A model generated the notes under the pieces. The model was not told the origin of the DNA. It searched no databases and saw nothing but the letters and a program-made list of their open reading frames with translations. This document shows, piece by piece, positions 54,952 through 64,000 of a DNA stretch of 64,000 nt (within the stretch, counting starts at the first letter, position 1; every line of letters begins with the position of its first letter). A program made the position numbers and the translations under genes. Origin of the DNA: Imbricaverruca yamaguchii (lineage: Eukaryota > Arthropoda > Thecostraca > Neoverrucidae); assembly GCA_034440575.1 (NCBI GenBank), contig JAOTOL010001642.1, positions 3,646,501 through 3,710,500 of the forward strand, read 5' to 3'.

Positions 54952-57900
54952 CTGCCGGACAGAGGGCGGGGTTAAGGGCGCCTGAACTGCCGGTGGTCAT
55001 CTAGTCGGATAGAGGGCGGGTTTAAGGGCGCCTGAACTGCCAGTGGTCATCTAGCCGGACAGAGGGCGGGCTTAAGGGCGCCCGAACTGCCAGTGGTTAT
55101 CTATCCGGATAGAGGGCGGGTTTAAGGGCGCCTGAACTGCCAATGGTTATCTATCCAGACATAGGGCGGGCTTAAGGGCGCTCGAACTGCCAGTGGTTAT
55201 CTAGCCGGACAGAGGGCGGGCTTAAGGACGCCTGAACTGCCAGTGGTAATCTTGCCGGACAGAGGGCGGGGTTAAGGGCGCCCGAACTGCCGGTGGACAT
55301 CTAGCCGGATAGAGGGCGGGTTTAAGGGCGCCTGAACTGCCAGTGGTTATCTAGCCGGACAGAGGGCGGGCTTAAGGACGCCTGAACTGCCAGTGGTTAT
55401 CTAGCCGGACAGAAGGCGGGCTTAAGGGCGCTCGAACTGCCAGTGGTTATCTAGCCGGACAGAAGGCGGGCTTAAGGGCGCCTGAACTGCCAGTGGTTAT
55501 CTAGCCGGACAGAGGGCGGGCTTAAGGGCGCTCGAACTGCCAGTGGTTATCTAGCCGGACAGAGGGCGGGCTTAAGGACGCCTGAACTGCCGGTGGTCAT
55601 CTAGCCGGACAGAGGGCGGGCTTAAGGGCGCCTGAACTGCCAGTGGTTATCTAGCCGGGGAGGGCGGGCTTAATGGCGCTCGGCAGGGGTCATCTAGCCG
55701 GACAGAGGGCGGTGGCGCCCGAACTGCCAGTGGTATCTAGCCGGACAGAGGGCGGGCTTAAGGGCGCCTGAACTGCCAGTGGTTATCTAGCCGGACAGAA
55801 GGCGGGCTTAAGGGCGCCTGAACTGCCAGTGGTTATCTAGCCGGACAGAGGGCGGGGTTAAGGGCGCCCGAACTGCCAGTGGTCATCTAGCCGGACAGAG
55901 GGCGGGCTTAAGGGCGCCTGAACTGCCAGTGGTTATCTTAGAGGGGTAGGGGTTAAGCCGGGGACAGAAGGGCGGGCTTAAGGGCGCCTGAACTGCCAGT
56001 GGTTATCTAGCCGGAGCTTAAGGGGTCAGCTGCCAGTGTATCTTGCGGACAGAGGGCGGGGTTAAGGGCGCCCGAACTGCCAGTGGTCATCTAGCCGGAC
56101 AGAGGGCGGGCTTAAGGGCGCCTGAACTGCCAGTGGTCATCTAGCCGGAAAGGGCGGGTTTAAGGGCGACTGGTAAGAGGGGAAGCCTGAACTGCCAGTG
56201 GTTATCTAGCCGGACAGAGGGCGGGCTTAAGGGCGCCTGAACTGCCAGTGGTTATCTAGCCGGACAGAGGGCGGGCTTAAGGGCGCCTGAACTGCCAGTG
56301 GTCATCTAGCCGGACAGAGGGCGGGCTTAAGGGCGCCTGAACTGCCAGTGGTTATCTAGCCGGACAGAAGGCGGGCTTAAGGGCGCCTGAACTGCCAGTG
56401 GTTATCTAGCCGGACAGAGGGCGGGGTTAAGGGCGCCCGAACTGCCAGTGGTCATCTAGCCGGACAGAGGGCGGGCTTAAGGGCGCCTGAACTGCCAGTG
56501 GTTATCTAGCCGGACAGAGGGCGGGCTTAAGGGCGCTCGAACTGCCAGTGGTTATCTAGCCGGACAGAGGGCGGGCTTAAGGGCGCCTGAACTGCCAGTG
56601 GTTATCTAGCCGGACAGAGGGCGGGCTTAAGGGCGCCTGAACTGCCAGTGGTTATCTAGCCGGACGGAGGCTCTTTCCGTCTGCGATCACTCGGGACGGC
56701 GATGCACGTATTCAAATCACTCAATTACAGTTGAAACGCTCAGCTGACATTTTGTGGCAACAGCGTGGCCGGCAAGAGCCTTCACCCAGAGAAGTAGCCG
56801 ACATGATGATGAAGTGGAGTGCAGGGCCACGCCGACTGCCCAGTGGTTGACACGGTACCTACAGTCGGTGCGGGGTCGGGTCTCCTGGCCGCCCGATGGG
56901 TACACAGGCAGATGTGAGTGGCCAGATCAACGTGTGACAGCACCGGGCGCACGTCGCCGCGTCTTTATCCCGCCGCGAAGTGGTCTAAAGACACAACGGG
57001 CCGCCGCTGTCAGCGGACTTGCAGCTGGCAGCCGGAGGCCCTTCCGCCGCATGAGTACCGCCCAAGGTGCCGCCAGCACAACCAGGAACTTCTTACACGG
57101 GTGAACTAGATCGCTAAAATTCATGGTTCATTTTGTTAAATGAGAACGGGATTTCGACAAGGGGCACAACGAACTGATCCAGCAGTAAGGAAGAAGGGGT
57201 CGTGTGGCCGACACACTGAATACGCCTATGTGACGGGTCGAAAGGAGAAAACGACAGCGGACCGGACACGAAAGACGATTTAGTGACATGATCAAGCGCC
57301 AGATTGTAATAATTCATTGTCTCATGAAGCATGTCCAGCATTGAAAGACGAGGTCACATCGCCTCCCAACAACAGGGGACTATTAGGCGGTTATTGTGGT
57401 TCTATGATGCATCTGCTGTTCTGGCAACGGTGCTCCCTTCCAATCGAACACATCGATACCAAGTGAGCTTGTTCCTCCATCCTTTGCTATCTCATGTGAC
57501 AACCTTGCCATTAAGTGATTTATCTGGTCACCTCAGCTCATCCCCAGCTCACCTCCCATCTCTCCTGACGACGGGCACGCCTCACCACCCCATCAGACTT
57601 ACCTCATTATCTCGTCTAACCATCACACACCACGTATCATCTGACCATCGGTACACCTCATCTGAGCTCCGGTGCAACTCATCTCATCTGACCGCCACTT
57701 CACCTAGTCTTCTGACCACTGCAAACCAGATACCTGACCGCACCTCACCTCACCTTACCGCCGAGCACCACATATCATCTGACCATCGGCGCACTTCATC
57801 TGCCGGTGGTCGGCAGATGAAGTGAAGACCAGTTAGTTAGTTATTAGGGCTTTAGGGCGCATCGATATGAAGTGAAGACCATCGGCACACCTCATCTGCA

Positions 57901-60089
57901 CCACATATCATCTGACCGCCACCTCACCTCATCTGACCGCCGCTCGTCTCCTTGTATCGCTTCCGCTGAGTCACTTTGATGGGCGGCCGACGCGTCGCGT
58001 GGCTGACTATGAAGTTCATCAGGATGTCCTGAAACGGCCAAACAACAACGTGAGCATGGTTATTCCCGGCCAGGTGTACAGCGCGGGGACGGAGCAAGGA
58101 TTGAATAGCGATACTCGTGCAAACATCCCAGACTTGCTATCTGATGAATCACCGCCAGTTGCGTCTGTCTGGCAGTGATTCATCATATAGCAACTGTCAC
58201 GTCTGCATGCCTGTGTTGTTTCACGTTTCATGTTCAAACGTTCACATTCTATGTTTCACAATTATTTCTGTTCCCAGAGTTGACCAGGAATTTCCCTGAT
58301 GGGTTGTATCAGGCTACAAAATAACGTGTTTTTAGATTAAAGCGAGCCTTCAAGACGCATAATACAAGACGTGCGTGAATACGCCATCTTGAAGGACGCC
58401 ATACACTTCGGAGGGGAAATAGCTTGACGTCTTCAGTAATCGCACGGATACCACACGGAGGAAGAGTTACTGGCCCAGGACAAAGCACGTTAACTTAACC
58501 AAGGCGGCACCACATGGCACATCAACTGAGTCATGGCGGCGTCACGCCACCACAGCTAGCACAGTGTCACATTACCTTATGTTGCCGCACAGGCTTGCCA
58601 GGGACCAAGTCGTAAATTGGCTATTATATATATATATATATATATATATAGATATTGGCTATAATATCTATACATATGCTGACCCCGCTATATGTCGGTA
58701 AATTGTCTAGCCTAAGATAGCGTAGTACCGATCAGTGAGTTCCGTGGAGGCGGAACCATCAGCGCTGCCACACATGTCCGGAAAACTTCAGACAGGCGCC
58801 AACACCGAACACAGCCAGAGCTACGGATTCGCCGGAGCCACACCACACGCTTCTCGCCATATCTTCTGTGACGTCACACCTCGAAGTTGTAATTGCGGCG
58901 GCGTCGTACCTCGCAGTTCTGCGCCTGACTGACTGTCCGCAGCAGCACGTGGGACGTCCAGTCGCGGTAGAGTCGGTGGTAGTAGCGGTGGTACATGGCA
59001 GCTGACGTCAGCACCATCGAGTAGTCGTTCAGCCACTTGGACGTGTAGCCCCAGGTGCCCTGCCGGGTGAGAGGGAGCTTTCATTGCCACGGAAGTGATG
59101 GTCAAGGGGTGGTGGTCAGGGTACGGGGTGGTGGTCAGATGACGGGGTAGTGGTCAGGGTACGGAGTGGTGGTCAGAGGACGGGGTGGTGGTCAGGGTAC
59201 GGGGTGGTGGCCAGAGGACGGGGTGGTGGTCAGGGTACGGGGTGGTGGTCAGAAGACGGGGTAGTGGTCAGGGTACGGGGTGGTGGTCAGGGGACGGGGT
59301 GGTGGTCAGGGTACGGGGTGATGCTCAAGAGACGTGGTGGTGGTCAGAGGACGGGGTGGTGCTCAATAGACGTGGTGGTGGTCATGGACGGATTTTCTTC
59401 AGGGGATGGGTCAGAGGACGAGTAAAACGAGCACAAACATTGGATTAGGCGTTGTCTTGAGTAGGGGTATCGGTCAGGTGAGACAGTTTACTATACTAGT
59501 CGTACTCATGGTGTGAAACATTTCCGTGATGTCCGGAACAGAAAGAGGAACAAAGAGATACAATTGGGAAGCAGACACAAATGAGTCAGAGAAATGAAAT
59601 GCAAGAACACACATTCTTTAGAAGCCAAAGTGCGCTCGTTTTGACCGCATTATGCTGGGAACCGGGCCAGGAAATTAGCGTGGGAGAGGACGGAAATATT
59701 AAATCATCACAGCTCGCCCGGCTACCTGTTGGTGAGAATAGAGTAGAAACATGCGGCCATAACAGCCCATCAGACACAAAAAAAATGCATTTGTGTTATT
59801 TCGATTCACTCACATGTCACACTCCCACGTCATTCACACACACACACAAACACTCGCTTGGAGCGAAACCAGCTGCACCGCTGACCGCGAAGACACGCCT
59901 CCTCGGTTCTCTTCAGCTCGCCAGTGTTCAGTACCAAGAATCACTCCACTCATGCCTCCATAAAAACGCCAGCAGAAACATCGTGTATCTTCGCCAAAAC
60001 AATCAGGAGCGTCGTCTCACCTTGGCGTCGTCCCAATAATGTGACCGGGCCGGGAAGCCCACGATCCTCTCGGGGAAGGCTCGCCACAC
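54768..60089 (-). CDS. EXT1: EXT1, heparan sulfate polymerase, 3' part of gene
   Basis: Four - strand exons (60089-60021, 59059-58910, 58028-57928, 54951-54768) give the last 167 aa of an exostosin, with all GT-AG junctions in phase. EXT1 pairs with EXT2 in the Golgi and elongates heparan sulfate with alternating GlcA and GlcNAc. This part is the C-terminal GT64 domain. [61 protein letters not shown] and [14 protein letters not shown] match EXT1 more closely than EXT2: EXT1 has [14 protein letters not shown] and PPIKVTQKKQYKET, where EXT2 has YESEWTNEVSMVLT. The [11 protein letters not shown]...RKRYSRLE ending is also EXT1-like. The protein is about 746 aa in human, so most of the gene lies outside to the right. 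No break is seen in these exons. Confidence 0.93.
54952..56668. repeat. 50-bp minisatellite, about 33 copies, in the last EXT1 intron
   Basis: Unit CTAGCCGGACAGAGGGCGGG, then CTTAAGGGCGCCTGAACTGC, then CAGTGGTTAT. It is highly uniform, with a few disrupted copies (about 55650-55740, 55940-56040, 56150-56190). On the EXT1 sense strand each unit carries CGCCCTCTGTCCGGCTAG, which resembles a 3' splice site. Confidence 0.98.
56669..57500. other. EXT1 last intron, middle part
   Basis: No recognised element. Confidence 0.45.
57500..57945. repeat. Degenerate CTCATCTGACCGCCAC repeat overlapping an EXT1 donor
   Basis: Units such as ACCTCATCTGACCGCCACCT recur irregularly. On the - strand a copy spans the exon-intron junction at 57928/57927 (GGCGGTCAGATGAG then GTGAGGT). 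Confidence 0.8.
57832..57866 (-). mobile_element. Mini-insertion, 35 bp, with 15-bp TSD
   Basis: On the - strand ATCGATGCGCCCTAAAGCCC then TAATAACTAACTAAC. Flanked by perfect ATGAAGTGAAGACCA at 57817-57831 and 57867-57881. Sits in an EXT1 intron, about 60 bases downstream of a donor. Confidence 0.87.
57928..58028 (-). CDS. EXT1: EXT1 coding exon, third from 5' in window
   Basis: Thirty-three codons plus two bases between GTTTCAG and GTGAGG. It encodes [19 protein letters not shown] and [14 protein letters not shown]. The ED of the conserved NCEDILMNF box is split between this exon and the previous one. Confidence 0.94.
58134..58193. repeat. Strong inverted repeat (25-bp arms, 10-nt loop) in an EXT1 intron
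   Basis: The left arm begins TTGCTATCTGATGAATCACC and the right arm ends GATTCATCATATAGCAA. The arms pair over 25 bases with two mismatches around TTGCGTCTGT. It could be a small fold-back element or a transcribed hairpin. Pairing does not extend beyond the arms. Confidence 0.8.
58194..58909. other. EXT1 intron, with (TA)n at 58624-58650
   Basis: Apart from the TA microsatellite nothing is recognised. Confidence 0.5.
58910..59059 (-). CDS. EXT1: EXT1 coding exon, second from 5' in window
   Basis: Exactly 50 codons between ACCCGGCAG and GTACGA. It encodes [18 protein letters not shown] and [15 protein letters not shown], ending in NCE. The SMVLT.AA.YH.YY box is the most conserved segment of the GT64 domain. 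Confidence 0.95.
59093..59410. repeat. GGGGTGGTGGTCAG(G/A) repeat in an EXT1 intron
   Basis: About 15 units of 19-21 bp (CAGGGTACGGGGTGGTGGT). It starts about 35 bases upstream of the exon at 59059 on the gene's strand. Confidence 0.95.
59411..60020. other. EXT1 intron remainder
   Basis: No recognised element. Confidence 0.45.
60021..60089 (-). CDS. EXT1: EXT1 coding exon, first in window
   Basis: Twenty-three codons between GTTCCGCAG and GTGAGA. It encodes [19 protein letters not shown] and DDAK, matching EVWREFPDRLVGYPGR/VWQSFPERIVGYPARSHFW of the family. Confidence 0.94.
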
Positions 60090-61075
60090 CTGCGGAACGT
60101 AAACACGGTGACACAGGGTGCCGGCACGCACAGTCTACATCACGTGTGTCTGTCAGACGGGGTCAGGCACACGTGATGTCCCTCCAGACAGGAGCACCGT
60201 CGAGTGCACCACCGGACAGGGTCGGTGTCGCGTTGGCACCTCTCCAAACGGCAGGAGGTCAGGATGTTGGCGCGTGTTGCGGCACGCGGTCATCATTACG
60301 TCACACGCCAAGCGCGAACATTTGACTGGCCAGCGATTCTAGCGGCAAGCATCGGACGAAGCGTGATCTAGGATGCTAACATACATACATTTGAGAAAAA
60401 AAAATTGCACCATCAAAGGTGCTGTTGGAGAGAAAAAAACATGTAGCACGACAATAGATTACACTTTTATTTCACTTCTACACTTTCACGTTTCACTTTA
60501 CTTTTATTTTAGGTATGCTTCACCCTCATTCAGTAGATTTCTGGACAGAAACTAAATGCTGGAGATGAACATAGTCATTATTACATGCTCCAGCGGAGAA
60601 CATCTGCCTAGATTCAACATCATCGCCTTGTAAAAAAAAAACACGGCATGGGATGATAACGCTGCCATTGTCAACACGGTATTGTCTGTCCACTGATGCA
60701 AATGTTACCATCCTGCCCCAATGCTTTGGCCTATCACTTCACCACCGAAGATGAAAACAACTAGCATTCAGAATTCGACGGTAAGCATCAAACCTTTTTT
60801 TATGTTGCATTGCCTTGTTGACAAAATCATTGCATTGGATGATAGTACAGTTAATAATCCGTCGACTGGCATCAATTGCATCACCCTGCCTGAAATATCA
60901 ACTCATAATTATAAACGTATCAACATTTCCACGGACATGTCTTTTTTTCCTCCTCACCTCAATGACCGAGTGATAATGTGCTTAAAGAGCAACGAGAAGA
61001 ACAGCGGACATCACGCAGTGTTTTGATTGGAAAGTTACAGTAGTGCTGCGACAGTTGCCAAAGTTGACGGGGTAA
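60090..61075. other. EXT1 intron, upstream exons not found
   Basis: I looked on the - strand from here to the right edge for the expected upstream exon (the DDD/DED box segment) and did not find it. The intron therefore probably exceeds 3.9 kb. Confidence 0.45.
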
Positions 61076-61360
61076 CCGCTCAGCCGCCCCCGGTGACCTC
61101 ACCAGAGACGGGGCAGGTCAGGCCCAAGTGGTGCTCAGGTGGGGAGTGTCATGTCAGCCCTTCCCCTCCCCCAACCGCTCAGCCGTCCCAGATGACCTAA
61201 TCAGGGACGGGACGGGACGGGTGGTGCTCAGGCGGTCAGTGTCGTGTCAGCCTCCCTCCCCCAACCGCTCAGCCGTCTCAGATGACCTCACCAGGGACGG
61301 GACGGGACGGGTGGCGCCCAGGCGGTCAGTGTCGTGTCAGACCCCCCTCCCCCAACCATC
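61076..61360. repeat. About 90-bp tandem repeat, three copies
   Basis: Unit contains CCAACCGCTCAGCCGTCTCA, GATGACCTCACCAGGGACGG and TCAGGCGGTCAGTGTCGTGT. Confidence 0.9.
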
Positions 61361-61914
61361 ATACCAGAAGCATGCACACTGGAGGACAGCTACGTGCACC
61401 ATTATCGGATCATGAAGTAATGACCTTCACACAGCTCAATATTATGTTGCGTACTGAATAGCTACTAATTCCTGCAAACACACACACACTGATTTTGACC
61501 TGCCACGGCGCGTTATGAACTCGATTCGTGGTGAGGGAAAATAGCTTTGCCCCATCTCCCCACCCCCACCTTTACCCCTCCATGTAACCGATCGAGATGT
61601 CTCTAATCCGAAGATTCTGCAGCCCGCTGATCTGGACATTAACCAGAGCCTGGGGCCTCGGAATACTGATGGTGGGCATGTCATACGGGCTAGGGATCGC
61701 AGGCCTGAATAATGATAACCGACCAGGACGCTGTAAATTATTAATCTCGGCACCCCGCCATGGCGCAATCCCGTCGTGGTGCAATTTAGATCCGGGGTCG
61801 GAGGTAGAACTCTGACGAAGACGATGAAAAGCAAAGCAGCTACACTTGCGGATAGGTACGACACACTTGACCCACGACAACAGCACATAAGGCCACATGT
61901 CCAAGCGAGTCCAA
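61361..61914. other. No gene recognised
   Basis: Short overlapping frames on both strands at about 61440-61890, with no recognisable domain. Confidence 0.4.
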
Positions 61915-61928
61915 AAGCAAATCATTTT

Positions 61929-61978
61929 GTTTGTTATTTGAGGTTTAGGGCGCCTCGACCAGAATTGATCATTCGCGG
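61929..61978 (-). mobile_element. Mini-insertion, 50 bp, with 14-bp TSD
   Basis: On the - strand CCGCGAATGATCAATTCTGG, then TCGAGGCGCCCTAAACCTCA and AATAACAAAC. Flanked by perfect AAGCAAATCATTTT at 61915-61928 and 61979-61992. Confidence 0.87.
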
Positions 61979-62179
61979 AAGCAAATCATTTTCTGTACCG
62001 ACGTATTCTTAGAGCTATACGCGAGCCTTCTTAGTGTTTGCATAGCTCGCGGTTTGCGAGTGGCACGATAAAGCTCCAGCCGCAACCAGACATCGTCAAT
62101 GAAGCAAACCAAGGTATCGGGGAGAAGTGGCCGAGTCGATGGCGTCCGCGCCAGCAAGGTCCGCGAGGACGGGAAGAGG

Positions 62180-62450
62180 TCGGCCACGTGGACACTGGAC
62201 ACTGAACACTGGACAGTGGTCACTGGGCAGTGGACACTGGACACTGGACAGTAGACACTGGACACTGGACAGTAGACCCTGGACGGTGGACACTGGAAGG
62301 TGAACGGTGGACGGTGGAAGGTGGACGGTGGACACTGGACTGTGGACACTGGACGGTGGCCACTGGAAGGTGGACGTTGGACGGTGGATGCTGGCCACTG
62401 GACGATGGATGCTGGCCACTGGACGATGGACGATGGACAGTGACCACCAC
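62180..62450. repeat. TGGACACTGGACAG-type minisatellite
   Basis: Imperfect 6-14 bp units (GGACGGTGGACACTGGAAGG). Extensive false frames on both strands. Confidence 0.95.
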
Positions 62451-63050
62451 GCCGCACCGCCGACGACCGGTTAGTTCTCTAACGAGCCGCCCGGCCGCTC
62501 CTGAAATCACTCCGCCGGCGTCGGTAACCGGGACCTTATTGCGATACTTTGTCGCATAACTCGGGCGCAGTGGCGCACTTGTGCCGTGCTTCGCGAGCCG
62601 GACAGGTCCGACCGCCCGGCACCAACAATTACTGCCACTCTGCCGAGAATAGCAGCTGCGAGCGGCGTCCCATCTCAGAACTCTTCCCGCAACATATATC
62701 GCACGGCGGTGATAACTCTTTTGAAGATGATTAAATTCCCCACTGCCCTTCAACTTTGCAGAAGTTTTCATAATCCGCCGCGGCCACCGGCCGTTAACTA
62801 AGCGCAGAGATGAAGGAGACCGGACACGTAACTGCGGGCCGCAATTGTACACGCCATTAAAGTCAGCAACAGTGGTGCAGTCAACAGACTGGCCAGGCCA
62901 CACGTCAGACACGTGACACGTGACGTGACGTAACGTGGATGCGTGGCGGGCTGCAGACGGGACAGTGGTCCCAGACAGGTCGTGGCAGATGGGAGCGGGG
63001 GTGTCGGCACCGCCGCCGCGGGCATATTCGGCAGTCAGAGAGGACCCCGG
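62451..63050. other. No gene recognised
   Basis: Includes ACACGTGACACGTGACGTGA simple repeats near 62912-62935. Confidence 0.4.
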
Positions 63051-63880
63051 CGGTCGCTGTAGATTCCCGCCACTAATGTAGGTGTTCGTCACAACTGTAA
63101 TCCTCTGATTGCTGTATATGTCCACCACCAATTTAGGTCCTCGTCACAACTGTAGACCTCCGATTGCCACTGTAGATTTCCGCCACCACTGTAGATCCTC
63201 GTCATAACTGCAGATCGCTGATATACACTATAGATTAAAGTAACCACCGTGGGTCCTCGTCACAACTGTTGGCTCCCGCCACCACTGTAAGTCCTCGTCA
63301 TAACTGTTGATTCCAGTCACCACTGTAGGCCCTAATCATATCTGTAGATCTCCGATCGCCCCTGTAGATCCCCACCATCACTGTAGGTGACTCTCTGTAG
63401 GCCCCAATTGTCACGACTAATGACTGTCACTGCCCCGCGGTGCAGTGACTCCGCCCCGTATCCATCGTAGGTCTCTGATCGAAGAGTAAGTCCGCCACCA
63501 CTGTAGGTCCGCTGTCACTAAAGATTTGGTTACCACTAGCTCCTGAGCAGTACTGTAGATCTATCGTCGTCGCTGTAGGTCTCTTGCCGCTGGAAGCTTC
63601 GGGTACCACTAACCCGGACCACCACTGCTAGTTATTTGAGTTTAAATGCCCTTCGACCATAGCGTGATCATTTAGCGCCCATTGACCACCACTGTAGATT
63701 TCTGGTCGTCGCTGTAGATTCAGTCGTCACTGTTGGTTCCTAGTAGTCACTGCCGTTCCCTGGTCGTCATTACAGTTGCCGGGCCGTCAATGTATGTACT
63801 CGCCACCTCTGTAGGCTCCAGCCACTATTGCAGTTATCCGAGATTACTGCAGGCGCCTGGCCGTCACGGCCCCCGCCACC
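63051..63880. repeat. Degenerate CACCACTGTAGRTCCTCGTCA repeat
   Basis: Many diverged copies of CCACCACTGTAGATCCTCGT and ACAACTGTAGAYCTCCG, interrupted by the mini-insertion at 63628. Confidence 0.85.
63628..63683 (-). mobile_element. Mini-insertion, 56 bp, with 11-bp TSD
   Basis: On the - strand AATGGGCGCTAAATGATCAC, GCTATGGTCGAAGGGCATTT and AAACTCAAATAACTAG. Flanked by GACCACCACTG at 63617-63627 and 63684-63694. The host is itself a repeat with that word, so the duplication is less certain. Confidence 0.72.
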
Positions 63881-64000
63881 ACTATGGAGGCCCTGAACAC
63901 CACGCCATTCGGAGTTCCCCAGCCGACGCCGAGGAGTGCCTCATCCCGCCGCCAACGAGTGCCTTAGTCGCAGTCGTTGCGTTTCTCCGCCGTGGCCAAA

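Noticed and set aside
54419..55000. 193-codon and 149-codon - strand frames over the last EXT1 exon
   Set aside because: They are shadow frames of the EXT1 exon and its GC-rich 3' flank. The correct frame is the one ending at 54768.
54952..56668. Possible CRISPR array because of regular ~50-bp repeats
   Set aside because: There are no unique spacers. The unit is a head-to-tail minisatellite within an animal gene intron.

Overview
This window is eukaryotic nuclear DNA, most likely from an arthropod and possibly a crustacean. The evidence is two spliced protein genes with consensus GT-AG introns, an arthropod-style non-LTR retrotransposon, a DIRS-type element, tRNA-derived SINEs and very many minisatellites. 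The arthropod call rests mainly on the C-terminus of the EXT1 protein, whose [10 protein letters not shown] stretch looks more like insect than vertebrate versions as I recall them. The exact taxon is not proven.

The two genes were assembled by hand. (1) PEX2, a peroxisomal RING E3 ligase subunit, lies on the + strand at 26577-36394. It has six coding exons, 298 aa and an intact C3HC4 RING. (2) The 3' part of EXT1 (heparan sulfate polymerase, Drosophila tout-velu) lies on the - strand. Its last four coding exons are at 60089-60021, 59059-58910, 58028-57928 and 54951-54768. The upstream exons should lie beyond the right edge. In both genes the exons are short and GC-rich and the introns hold minisatellites, several of which touch or overlap splice sites.

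Layout. 1-2.8 kb: repeats and low-complexity DNA. 2.8-7.4 kb: a decayed non-LTR retrotransposon (Gag with zinc knuckles, APE endonuclease, RT, start of RNase H), flanked by inverted similar blocks. 9.06-10.41 and 14.71-16.05 kb: two direct copies of a ~1.35 kb TTAA-flanked MITE. 13-25 kb: minisatellites, GGAGCC arrays and SINE remnants, with no convincing gene. 26.6-36.4 kb: PEX2. 39.3-40.3 kb: a second decayed Gag copy. 40.4-43.5 kb: a GC-rich DIRS-like retrotransposon. 43.8-45.4 kb: minisatellites and a reading frame that looks like part of a widespread uncharacterised metazoan protein family. 46-54 kb: SINEs, microsatellites, minisatellites. 54.77-60.09 kb: EXT1 3' end, including a ~1.7 kb array of 50-bp repeats. 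60.1-64 kb: more repeats.

The most unusual signal is a dispersed family of very small insertions, about 31-56 bp, at eight well-supported sites (and two weaker ones). Most have 9-15 bp target-site duplications. They share a 3' tail (TAAA..CCAATAACYAAC) with a full-length ~164 bp tRNA-derived SINE at 50142. The longest copies and that SINE can fold into the same 3' stem-loop using different but complementary bases, which suggests a conserved RNA structure recognised by a LINE reverse transcriptase. A second unusual pattern is minisatellites nucleated at exon-intron junctions in both genes.
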